DNA of 64,000 nucleotides from Datnioides undecimradiatus (lineage: Eukaryota > Chordata > Actinopteri > Lobotiformes > Datnioididae), in the NCBI GenBank assembly GCA_008933995.1, contig WARS01000007.1, positions 5,268,923-5,332,922 on the forward strand, written 5' to 3'. A program made the translations under genes and the position numbers. The notes beneath the pieces were generated by a model that saw only the letters and a list, made by a program, of their open reading frames with translations, searched no databases and was not told the origin of the DNA. This document shows positions 39,439 to 50,649 of this stretch, one piece after another. Numbering within the stretch: position 1 is the first letter of the stretch; each line of letters opens with the position of its first letter.

Positions 39439-40536
39439 TGAAGTTATTTAAGACCTCACACAGCCCTCTGGTGCAAGCTGCGAGGCGGGCAGCAGAGAGA
39501 ACGGTCACTTAAGAACCTGACACTGCGGCAAAGGCCATTCCATTAAGCAGAAAGACAGCTGACAGTAACAGATTTTTGACTGAAGAAAATGACATTGATC
39601 AGTGATTTCATTCCGTGGCATTAAAAAAACCTTCAACGTCTGTACCAAGGAGTGTCACTCAGAGGTTATATGCGTTGCATTTGTGAGCGATGTCTGGTGC
39701 TTCCTGCTTCTGAAGTGTCTGAGCACACCAGGAGGTCTGATGTATGTCTTTTGCTTCTGGCATGACATGAGCACTGTAGGCCGCATGTAGAAAGGCAAAC
39801 TGTACAGGGGCACAGCCTACTTTTAAATGAAACCGCTCTAATGAGGCAGCATTCGAGGACTCTTTTGATGACTTGAAAATCTTTGATACAGCATAATAAT
39901 AGCTCAGGGGGGGGGTTTCTGGGCCTTTTTCTCAGGCCTCACGCTGAAAAAAAGATTTTATCACAACACCAAGACCCACTGAAACCCTCCGAGACTGTTG
40001 TGACTTTCAGAGCATTTGCAACAGATTCTTCTCGTTTACAGCTAAAATGTAAGTAACAACCAGATATTGCTCTGCCCTAATCTCTCCCCTCTAAAGTTGA
40101 GGCTTTTACAGATCATTTGTGAACTTGATGTTTATAGCATTTTACACTATTTAAAGTGTAAATTGGAGCAGCTGATGAAGAGCTCATTTTCACTGCTGCA
40201 AGTGTCATCACACTATTGAGAATGGCACTTGGAAAGAATTGAGCTCTATAGCAAGTGACTGAAGGACAAGGCATTGTTTTGAGCACCTCAGTTGTGGGTT
40301 TGGTTTCTATTCATGTGAGTTTACTGCACTTGATTGAGAGGTAATCTTCTAAATAGTACATTATCACAGCTTTCGTATGTTACGCTGATGACAACTAAGC
40401 ACCTTCCTTTAGAGGTTTTCAGGGAACCTCATAACTGCCACCCAGATAACATGCAGAAAACAGATGGATAGATGACTACAACTATTCTACAAATATTCAT
40501 CTGGGTCAATGGGAACTAGGAAATGTTCAAAACATT
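39439..40536. other. noncoding interval
   Basis: A short frame at 39602-39790 and a G9 run near 39908. Nothing recognised. Confidence 0.55.
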
Positions 40537-40765
40537 GTTGAGGCATGGTTAAACCTATCCAAGACAGAGCTGCTTGTCATCCCGTAAGGACATTCTATAC
40601 AAGACCAGTTCGATATCCTGCTCTGATATCCTAGCACAAGCCATCTACACATATGTCCAGTCTGCGTTTTCTGCTTTCTCAGTCTTTGTTGGTTGTACCT
40701 ACTCTGTATGTACGTTGCTTTGGATAGAAGCATCTGCCAAATTAATTTATAGCATTGCATGTTAA
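40537..40765 (+). mobile_element. L2-type LINE (or LINE-tailed SINE) 3' fragment
   Basis: VEAWLNLSKTELLVIP is read at 40537-40583, matching the fish L2 reverse-transcriptase landmark 'FLxLNxSKTELLVIP'. About 130 bp later 'gttgctttggatagaagc' and 'atctgccaaattaattta' match the conserved 3' tail found on many fish L2 LINEs and SINEs ('gtcgctttggataaaagcgtctgccaaat'). The several hundred bp normally between these two landmarks are missing, so the copy is internally deleted. It is in plus orientation and not coding-competent. Confidence 0.75.
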
Positions 40766-42130
40766 AGAATGTTAAGTGCACCAACAAACACTGAGTTCAG
40801 TTTGCAGGAAGGCACCTGTCTGGCACCAACAACAAACTGAATTTGCGGTATTAGTGGCAATAAACAAGGGTTGTATTTTTCTGTATGTTATGAATGATGG
40901 AAAATTATAAGATACTTGAGAAGAGCGTAGGGCTGCTGGGAAGTCATGACATGATCATATCCTGCATTTTCATTAAACTATGGAAGCAATCCCTGCCTGT
41001 AGGGATGGATGACAACACGGTTGACATACAAAGCCTGACATGGTTGAATTAAGTCTGCCTCCAAGACATACCTAATATATTTTTTTTTCTCTGTATGAAA
41101 TTCATTCTTAATGAGAGACTGAGGATTATATTTTCAGGTGCGTTATCACTTCCAATCCCTGTTATGCACAGTTTAAGCGGGCTCTTGCATGCGGAGTCAT
41201 TTTTTATCAGGAATCCTGGATTCTCCTGGTCGTAATGAAGATTTCCCTGCGTCTTTAAACCCTTCTTCGGGAGGTTCTCTCTCCCCTCTGTCTCATAATT
41301 AAGTCAGTATATGAGCCGTAAAGGCTGAACTCCCTGAAATAAACCCTGAGAATCCTTCACCATCTGCTCCTCTCCTCTGCTCCTCCACTGCTGCCTCACA
41401 ACATCGCAGCTATCATCTGGAATATCTGTGTGATCAATGTAACACTGTGCACTGAAAAACACATTCACAAGTATGGTGTCAGACAAAATGATCTGTCAAG
41501 AAAGACACTGCAATTAATAGGTAGGTGTAGGTAATATGGCTCATTTATCATTTTTATGTCAATTCCATTTTTTGAAGGTGAAGAAGATTGCCCTAAATTG
41601 ATTTCTATCTGAGTTCTATATCTGTACACGTTAGAATAACTTGTTTGCAGGTAATGGTTATGTCCTTTATTAAGAAGGTATGCATGTACATACCTTCCAC
41701 CATCATATAACCATATAAGTATGCTATATATATGTTGATGTGATTTGACGTATTAAAAAATTAAAAGGAAGTGAGGAAAACATGCAAGAAGCTAAACATC
41801 TCCCAGTCAATATTATCTTTAAAGAAAACATTATAAAAAATAAATTGTATTTTTTAAAGACATGTTTAACCAGGTCTTTTTATTTTATGAGACGTTCATG
41901 ATTTTGGACTTTTAAAAAAAAAATAAAAAAACAAACATAATGAGACTTAAACTTAGTGAAGTAGAGGCGAGCTGAGGAGTAAATCAAAGTATCATGAATC
42001 TTGACCTTCAGATGCAGATCCAGTTTTTTAAAAGTGCACTCAAATCAGTCCCCCCAAACTACTGGAACATGTTAAAATATACAACAAAGTTTAATTTTAA
42101 TGTTCTCTCCTTATCCCCCTCTATCCACAG
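40766..42130. other. noncoding interval
   Basis: AT-rich, with A-runs near 41915. No supported gene or repeat. Confidence 0.55.
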
Positions 42131-42192
42131 TCTCTCTCCTTCTTTTCCCACTTTGTCTCAGCTGTTGAAATGGGCCAGAAACTGAAAGCAAG
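42131..42192 (+). other. candidate internal exon (62 nt)
   Basis: Strong signals on both sides: TTCTCTCCTTATCCCCCTCTATCCACAG before and AAAGCAAG|GTATGAAT after. Exactly one frame is open, reading SLSFFSHFVSAVEMGQKLKA with AG left over. The next good candidate downstream (52857) starts with a single G completing a codon, so the two are phase-compatible. Peptide not recognised. Against it: it is short, starts inside pyrimidine-rich DNA and has no independent support. Confidence 0.27.
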
Positions 42193-43348
42193 GTATGAAT
42201 GAACGGACTGTCTCCTGCATAATTGGAAGCATTCATTGATTAATGATTTTGTGCATGCAGGCGTCAGAATTAGCAGCTCCTGCTGAGAGGGAGGATTCTG
42301 TATAATCAGCCGATTTGCTCTCGTTCTCATCCTTTATGAGCGCCAAGCTTGTCAGGTTGCCGCAAACTCGCATTGTTTAATGTGAGAAAATCATTCCAGC
42401 TGTGGTCGGCTCATCAGAAATAAAATGTCCCCACGTGTTACATAAAACTGGATCCTTCCCAACACAAGATGGATGTGAAGCTTTTCTGTGTTGCAGGAAA
42501 ACTCATTTGGATGTCTCCGAGGCATCTTGGTAGCATACTAATGTCAGTTCTCTATTGAGGGGAATGTGTGTGTCATGGTACGAAAAGATTTCCATCAGCT
42601 GTGTATCTAAAGGAGAGGCTGATTTGGACTCAATCAGAGCTCTTTTTAATTTTGAAAAAACAAGGTAACCATAACGTATTAGTTACTAATGAGAGGCAGA
42701 TATAGATTTTTATTAAGTATGACATGAGGAAATGAGAACATGATACAAACCCGTCCAACTCTTTAAAAAAAAAGTTCTATATTCCACAATAAAAATAAGC
42801 ACATGTGACTTGATTACATTTAAAACTATTCTGAACACGTCAAATTCAAAGATGGCCATATCATGTTTGAAAGTGAAGAATTTGCAAGATGTTTTACATT
42901 ATGCTTGAGTTATGATCCATAAGATTTGGTTTTGGTTGACCTCCTGTGGTTTTACTGGTAGCAGAGCAAGGTGTATTTCAGGCACCGTGAGTTCCCTTTG
43001 AAATCATCATCACAGTCATCACATTTTAGTGGCCACGGGTGGTCAACACTATCTTGTGACAAATAGGCTCCGTTGTATTAGATTAAGCTGCTTAATAAAA
43101 TTTCATTAAATAATATCGATAAAATGCGTTCAAATGCTTGCAAATGCTTCATCATTTGTGCATTGAACACTTATAATATGAAACGTGAGCAGTCGCAAAA
43201 ACAGCTCAGATGCCACTATATGAGAGCCATCTGTGAATATCCTGTCAATTAAATAAAATGATGCATGTTTATGCTGAAGATCCGTTCATTTCTGTGTGAC
43301 AGTTGGAGTTCTGGTTTGACAATGAAAACCACTACACCTGTTTAGAGA

Positions 43349-43396
43349 GGGTAATTTAATGTAATTATGGGTAAGATAATTAGAGGTAATTACAGA
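43349..43396. promoter_or_regulatory. cluster of homeodomain TAAT sites
   Basis: Within 48 bp there are five TAAT cores, three of them TAATTA, the canonical paired/Antp-class homeodomain site, several preceded by G. AT-rich DNA gives such sites by chance, but this density in regular ~10-bp spacing is notable. Function is inferred. Confidence 0.25.
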
Positions 43397-43839
43397 ACGT
43401 AAATACAATGAATGACTTGCATAAAATAAGACATCTTAGTTCTGCGTGTTAGCATGCCAATGTCTCTTAAGTAGCACTTCCCATGAACAACATCAGCGAA
43501 GGTCACTGGTTAAGCAAATGTTTTGTCATAACCTGCACAAATTATCTTAATCCATCCGTTACAGACTGAGCTATTTCAGTTTGAACCAAAGCGGTGGACA
43601 GTCCAACAGATGTGCATGACAGCTACCTTGCCTGAATGGCTCACGTGTGTGGTGTTCACACAGAGAGTGTTACCGCTGCGGCGCTGCTTCTGCCAGCCCT
43701 GCCTGTCCATATTGAGTTTGTCTTTGTCATCAATAAGTGAGATTGTCATTATATTTTATTAGTAAATTTCATTTTAACAGTGATCAGTGATCAACCACTT
43801 CAGCCCTGGGTAATCAAAAAGCTGGGGACAGAACTCCTG

Positions 43840-44227
43840 TGTCATGGTTTTGAGTTTTGTGTTTCTGTGTTTCCTGTTTTATTTTGAAAGTTTTGAAAGT
43901 GGAGTTGTGTCTCCCTTTACTTGTTTCCTGTGTTTGATTAGTTCCCTGGTTTCACCTGTGCCTTGTTAGTGTTTCCCTCACAGTCTATTTATCCCATTGT
44001 TCCTTCTCAGATCGTCTCCTTGCGAATGCTTCATGTCCAAGGGTTTCCCGAGTTTTTGGATTTGTGTTTTTTGAATTATTTGGACTGCCGTTCTACTCAG
44101 TAAGTTTTACTTCTTTTTGTAAATAAAACCATTTTGAACTGCCAGTCCTGCATCCAGTCGACTTCATCTGGGTCCTACCGCCTAGTATTCCCTGTTCCCT
44201 TTTCCCAGTTTGACACAAAACTTGACA
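43840..44227 (+). mobile_element. solo LTR (388 bp)
   Basis: The block begins TGTCATGGTTTTGAG and ends AAACTTGACA, giving TG...CA termini with imperfect inverted ends (TGTCA / TGACA). Direct flanks are TCCTG (43835-43839) and TCTTG (44228-44232), a 4/5-matching 5-bp target duplication as expected for Ty3/gypsy-type integration. Internally there is a TATA-like TATTTAT at 43986 and a polyadenylation signal AATAAA at 44122. I recall the text (a T-rich opening, 'gtttgattagttccc', 'ggtttcacctgtgcc', 'ggactgcc', 'catctgggtcct') from fish LTR copies. No internal region or second LTR is present, so the provirus recombined out. Confidence 0.72.
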
Positions 44228-47019
44228 TCTTGTTTTAAATCATTTGCATACAGATATCAAGGACTGCACTTACAGACCCTAGTTTGAGACTTTGTGTACA
44301 TCATGTATGAAAAAAAAGTAAAAATATGGCAACAATCCTGACCTGGTCATTATTGTGTAGGTGAGAAAGCACTTTGGCACATGTACCAATTGTGAGTGAG
44401 GAGGGGTGGAAGGAGGAGAAAAGGAGACTGCTGTGCCATCCCTGGCTGAGGTGAGAAATGTAATCTGCAACTTTAAGACCAGTCTGTTGCATGTGGGTTT
44501 CAACAGCTTCAACCTTTTACACTTGCCTTGCAAAAGAAATGAACTTGGTATTGGACAAACCATTCCCGACACCTCTGTCCAAGCTTGTGAAATGACATTT
44601 TTCAGGTTTTGCAGAGCCGTAATGATTGAGACAGCTGCAGCCTACTGTATTTTGAAACAGCCAGTAACATTCGGCAAATGGCAAAGCAGTCCGCTTTTAG
44701 CATACGTTCATGGAATAAATAAAAATGTTAATTAGATGGTAATCTGCATGATAAAACAGGGAGCATGTAACAATCCTCTGTTTATAATGATGAGTTTCAC
44801 CCAGGCAGATGTGATCGTTGAGTGTTTCCACTATATTTACCAATTTAGACATAATAACTTAATAGAGAATGGGTCGTGGTGTTGAGTTAAAATCAATATT
44901 TGCATATTAATGTTTGTGTCATGTCTGTGGCATAATGTACTATTTTAGACATAGAAAATTGACTGGGGGTGTAAAATGTTGCTGGTATGATGTTAATATG
45001 GTCATGAGTTGATCGTATTTTCAGTTTTTGTTGAGAAACATCTGCAGAATGCGGAAATAAAAAGGCGAGACTGTAGCTGAGCTTCACAGGCTGTGTGTCG
45101 GGATAACATGAGATTTCAGCATGTATCCCAGGCCTGAGTGACAGATGTTGCCATGTTGCATTATTAAAATATTCATAATTATACTTCAACCATTCCTTGA
45201 TATTCTACTTTGGCACATTATGTAAAAATATACTAGGCTTATTCATCTTTTGCAGCACTAATGATGTTTAATCCCGGTTTAAAAAGTAGTGCACAGTAGG
45301 AGTCTATCTTTAGGGATGTAGCGACATTACAAGGCTTCATACTTCCTCCAGGCCCATCTCAGGGAAGTGGCTCATCTACATATACCCAGATGAAATATGT
45401 GCAGTCTGATGATCTGAAGCACTCTCATCACTCTGAGCCTGGATTCTTACTTACCTGGCTGCCTTCCTTCTGCTCCTACCTGTCCTGCATCATTAACTGT
45501 CCTGCAGCTAGATCTTTACAACAGCATCTCGCCTCCCTCATAACAGTGGGACACTGCTCCTCAAGCTAGAATATGAATTCAGGATAATCACTGTTTATTG
45601 TCTAGTAAAGAACACAAACTCGCCAGATAGTTGACTTTATCCAAGGTCCCCTCAGCAGTTTTTCAACATAAGGACGCCAATGCAATGAGATGAAGTTGCA
45701 AGGCGATCCAGAAAGTGTTGTTTTCCTGGTTTCGGTCCGATGAGAATCCGCTGGCAGGTATTCTGTGTCACATTGCTAAAGTGCTGTTGTGGGAAATTCT
45801 GCAAAATACCATCTGCCAACCACAACACTATACGTGAGTGCTAAGATTTCGTCCAGTTAACATCCAATTAGAGTCGCGGCATTAACAGTGCAGGCATGTG
45901 CATTCATGGTGTTCGCATGAAAACCCATCTATCATGCACACAAAGATAAAGACCCCTGAGCACAAAAGAAAAACAGTACAGATTGTACCACAGGCTAATT
46001 CACAATCAACAGCAAGGTAGGTATGAGGACGTTCACACATCTACCCCCTCATTCTACACACACACACACACGCACAAACACATGTATAGACCTTTAGGCC
46101 ATTTATGACTCAAGATGGCTATAAACTGTAACCTTCCTCATTGGTGACTCTATAAAGTGTTGATGCACATACTGTAGTTGAGAATAAAAACACTAACAAA
46201 TGGAGATGTTAAGCATATGCAGGGGTGTGTTTAGTCAGTATAGAGACCACTCTGGAACAGATGTTATGAATATGAACCAGAACTGCTTGCTTATAGATAA
46301 AACTAATGTATATCAGTTCAAGCAGATGGTCTGTTTATCCATCCATCTAGATTTCAGTCCTGGTTGACTTGTCAACACCTGTGGTTGCTGTGGTAACACC
46401 AAGTGCTGCTCATCCTGATACAAACACTTCTTGAGCAGCCATTTTGCTGCAACCAAATAAACCCGTGTTGTTTTAATAAACATCAATCAATAATAAGCCT
46501 TTTCCCACCACGCCATGAGCATCCACAATCTGATTTCAAGCTCAAGCACAAAGAGTTTTCCCACACAGCAGCCGGGCACAGTGAAGTCTGTCTCCCTGGT
46601 GAGGAGTTAGAGGCAGTCAACCTGTCGCCTGTTACTCCAACCTAATACCTCATCCAACAGCTCACTGAGGCTGCCCCTTCAAAGAATCTTAAGCATTTAC
46701 CACAATGACAAATTGTCAGCTTCATTCCACTGAAAGTCATCCTCGTGTTGCATCATTTGATCATTGCTTTTCATCTGAAATAATTGCAGTGTGATTTTCG
46801 TTTTTGCTTTGGTAATAACTCTGTATTAGGCTGATATCGAATAAAGGTAAACTGGATCTCATGTTGATTCCTACTGTGTGTGCGCAACAAAGCAGCAACC
46901 TCAGGGGCTGAGAAATGAGAATGACACTGAAGTGTCAAAAACCGCAGTTCCTCAAATTGACATTCGAGGTTCCAAAAGCAAGCCAGTCCCTATAGGCCTC
47001 AGTCTTAAAATGCACAGCA
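44228..47019. other. noncoding interval
   Basis: Frames of about 100 codons at 44279-44735 (both strands) and 44893-45189 lack any family signature. On the minus strand CCAG|GTAAGTAAG near 45455 is a good donor motif but its upstream acceptor is weak. A CA microsatellite lies near 46060. Confidence 0.5.
46055..46082. repeat. (CA)n microsatellite
   Basis: CA repeats with one CGCA and one AACA interruption. Confidence 0.85.
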
Positions 47020-47380
47020 TCCTTCCAACTGCCACAAAAAACACTTTGGTCTCTATAGCTAGTTTCCAATTTATAGCAACTGTAGGGGGAGGCATTTTAT
47101 ATTACTCACTTGTTTTAATTAGTTCAGGATGCAAAGTCATGCAAGATTTAGGCCTCGCCTACGTTGAGCGACAGCTGTCTGCTGTCGGCAGGTTTCAGCA
47201 ACCATGCATCTTTTTTCCCCCATCACTGGCATCCATGTTCCACCTCTTTCCATTTTTGGGCAACACTTCCAAGAAGGCAACGTCTGTATCCTGTACAAAC
47301 CAAGCTTCTCAGTCGCACTTCAGAAACCAGTGATGTCACACTGGTTCAGTCCATTTTTTTATGCAGTCTTAGGTGTAAAT
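47020..47380 (+). repeat. percomorph interspersed repeat (source of the longest ORF)
   Basis: The order 'aacactttggtctctatagc', 'caactgtagggggaggc', 'attttatattactcact', 'cctctttccatttttggg', 'aaggcaacgtctgtatcctg', 'tctcagtcgcacttcagaa', 'ccagtgatgtcac', 'cagtccatttttttatgcag' and 'tctta' follows an abundant fish repeat that I recall ending '...tgacgtcac...cgtccatctttatatacagtctatg'. The 151-codon frame at 46878-47333, the longest in the window, runs through it and is best explained as a fortuitous frame. Family name unknown. Confidence 0.68.
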
Positions 47381-49556
47381 GCAACATGAATCCAGCATGG
47401 AAATGATAGACTCCACCGCTAACACTGACATTGCTCGATAGCAGTAATCATTGGATGTAATGGCATTGAATTGGCAGACCATAAAGAGTATCAGAAATGG
47501 AACTTGATTTCAAAGTGTTACTGTGATAGTAATTGTCTTGTTAAAGTAATTTCCAGCCTCGTCCTATAGAGCTCTTATTTACAGAATGACTCATTTGCAG
47601 GAGCAAACATATTTGGTGGGGAACGTTATGCTGCCTGGATTATTTGTTCTGTTAACATAATGAGAAAATCACTATATCTGGCATGTTGCAAAATGTAAAT
47701 ACTGAATATATTAATACAACATTTTAATTTGTTTTTGAATCAAATAGTTGATGAGGATATATATAATATCTGCCTGCAGTAACTAAGTAAGCACAAGCAA
47801 ACTTTTGAGCAGTTATATTAAGGCAACTTGCAACCCGCAAAAACAACAAAGCAACAAGGAGGAATACAGATAGGATGTAAAGCTTGGTATGTGGGGTCAA
47901 AGTCGTGCTCAAACTATGCCAGGAATAGTGATGTTGGAAACTTTATGTAAGTACAGAAGGGCAGCCCCTGCTGTGTTACAGAAAACACTGCTGTTCTAAA
48001 AGGATCTGAACAACCAGAGGCCCCACCCCTTCCCCCTTTTTTGTCATACAGCATTTGTTTGACATTTTTAAGATATAATATCTCATTCCAGAATTACATC
48101 ATTAATAAACAGTTGCTTGTTTGAAAGCATTATGTACAGCTGACTAATTCTCATGTTTTATGAATGAGATCCATATAGGATGTTAACACCACCCTTCTTC
48201 TCCCACCCTCGTTAGCACGTGTACCAATTAGAATTCCCTCTTGCAGGCAGTCGCATGTTATTAGAATTACACAGAAAACGCTGATAATATTGCATCACAT
48301 TGTAGTGAACTGTATCATATTGCACCATATCACACTGGAGGCAGACATCAGAGCTGAATCAAATCATATCGATCTGTTGTCTTCTTGGAAATGTCTCAGT
48401 AGATGAGGCGCACACTCGCAGCAATAGCAATGCCTCACAACCAAGGGCAGAGGTTTCATCTCAACTTTAGGTGGGGGGGCTCAGCTTATCAATCTCTCTC
48501 AGTTTATCAGAGGGGTTAAAGAGCAACAGATATATGCAGCAGAGGGACTCTGGTCACTTTAAAATGCTGATTTGAAGTAGAAACGGTATTTAACTACAAA
48601 CTGAGACGCTATAACCGACCAATAAAAAAGCATTTTATGTTTTATATTTTGTAATTGTTTGTTATTCTACTATATATGTCATAGATCTTTCTGATTGTGG
48701 TAGTTCTTGGTGAGCTGAAGTCAATTTTCCACCTTGGTGGTAGAAAGTAAACAATCCAAACAAACACATCAATCTGTGGAATCGAAGGCCCACACTCGTC
48801 TCTCCCAATATATATACCTATATCACACCTATGAAAACGCTTTTTCTTTTCCATTCCACAATATACAGTCTAAACTGGAGCGTAGCGAGGAGGGAAACAT
48901 CTCACAATCAAAGATGGAGCGATGAAAAGGAAATCTATAGCGCTTCGGCTGGACTAAAAAATAGCTTCATTCAAATCCGCAGCACTCCAACCTGAAGCAG
49001 GAACAAGGCCAGCAGAGCCAAAAGCTGGGGAAGTGTACCGTGTGCTTTTGATGTCGTCGCCTCATTGCTGACATTTGTGTCTTACCCCCCCACTTTAATC
49101 TTCCTGTTGCTTTGTACTCCGCTCTCTGTAAATGAGTAGAAATGTCATAAAAATAACCTCAAAAAGCCATCTTCTCCAGTCTCATAACATCAACTATTCT
49201 TTTAATCTGTTCGGCTGTTCTATTTTCAAGCATCAAGCTGACCCTTTGAGAAGCTGCGTGCCTTTCACAGTACCTCTTCTGCTCATTGCACACATAGAAA
49301 CGTTACCGCTTCTGTTGCCTTCCACCACTGACTGAACTCAAAACATCGAGACAATCTATTTTTCCTCTCTTGCTCCCAACAACTACTGATGCTAAATGCC
49401 TCTGAACTAGCGCAGTAGCCCTTGATTAGCAGCTCTCCAGGCCCAGGGGAGAATCTGTTATTGCACATAGGATGTGTGAGTGCACTGTTTAGCTTTATTA
49501 CATTCATTATTTACATGTTACTTTTTGTCAGCCAATGCAAAAAGCTGTTGTTGTTT

Positions 49557-49557
<1 letters not shown>

Positions 49558-49590
<33 letters not shown>
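49558..49590. repeat. (CTAT)8 tetranucleotide microsatellite
   Basis: Eight uninterrupted CTAT units; perfect repetition suggests length polymorphism. Confidence 0.95.
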
Positions 49591-49591
<1 letters not shown>

Positions 49592-49985
49592 GCCATAGCT
49601 AAAAATGTTCATATGGAGAGAGACAAACCCTGATTTCAAAAGCTGCGATATGCTGTACTGACTGCGCTTTTGACATGTGATGGGCAGAACCCCCACTGCT
49701 ACACAGACAAAGCCTTTGCCTCGCTACTACACATGAAAACTCAAAGTGGATTAAAGACAATCGTGCCATTCATGTCTTTCAGACTGTTTTTTTTTCCTCC
49801 ACTGCCAAAAGACAGTATTTTCTTCTAACTAAGTTCCATCACCCATATCCACAAGCAGGCTGAGCGCTGCTGACAAATCAGCAGAGTTCTGCAAGTTTTG
49901 TGGTTGTTCTTGCATGGATGCCTTTGCTTTGGATTGCACTCACTGATACGATATCTGCCAATCATTGTTGCCTCTCCATGGTTGT

Positions 49986-50002
49986 AAAAAAAAAAAAAAA
50001 AA
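49986..50002. repeat. poly-A tract
   Basis: Seventeen A following GGTTGT. No recognisable retroposon body upstream. Confidence 0.8.
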
Positions 50003-50618
50003 TACAATACTATATCCAAAACTGAGGGTGCAGGAATAAATCAATGAATGTGGTGCATACAGTGTCGCGTTTTGACACGTGAATCGAGCCGCGGCAGCAC
50101 AGAGCTGAATGCAGATGCATGCTGAGGAACAATCCCATGTTGGCAGATATGGAGTTTTAAAATAAGACATAGGAGCAAACACCTAATTAAAGTGCCTATC
50201 TGTAATTGTGGTATGCAGGTCCTGTTGTTTCTCTATTGTCTTTGTGTATGTTCTGACTCCCTGAAATAAAGATGTTCCCTGATCTTTAAATAGTTGGGTG
50301 AACTGATACAACAAATGAGGGTGATACTCACACAAGTCGTTTACCATTTAAAATCCCCTTTAGGTGCTTTTAAAATATATTGCTGATGCTAATAAGGATT
50401 GTTATGTTAAAGCTGCACTCTTCTGTGTGTTGGTGGTCTTTGTAGTCCAAACCATAATCGGGACTTCATACCAATGACCTCACAGCGCCTTGGGATCCCC
50501 CAGGAACAGCTGGGTAAAAATAGGCAAGGGCTGCCAAGATTGCCCCGTTGCCCCTATGCACACGACCTCAATAACTGGCGAGATAATGCATGCGCGGATT
50601 CCAGCAATGTTGTGTTTT

Positions 50619-50649
50619 ACACACATACACACACACACACACACACACT
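50619..50649. repeat. (CA)n microsatellite
   Basis: About fifteen CA units with one CATA interruption. Confidence 0.9.

Noticed and set aside
45455..45515. Minus-strand exon with CCAG|GTAAGTAAG donor
   Set aside because: Upstream acceptor lacks a pyrimidine tract; the open frame is only ~15 codons.
46878..47333. Longest open frame (151 codons) as a gene
   Set aside because: Most of it runs through a recognisable fish interspersed repeat (47020-47380), has no domain and no upstream promoter or splice support.
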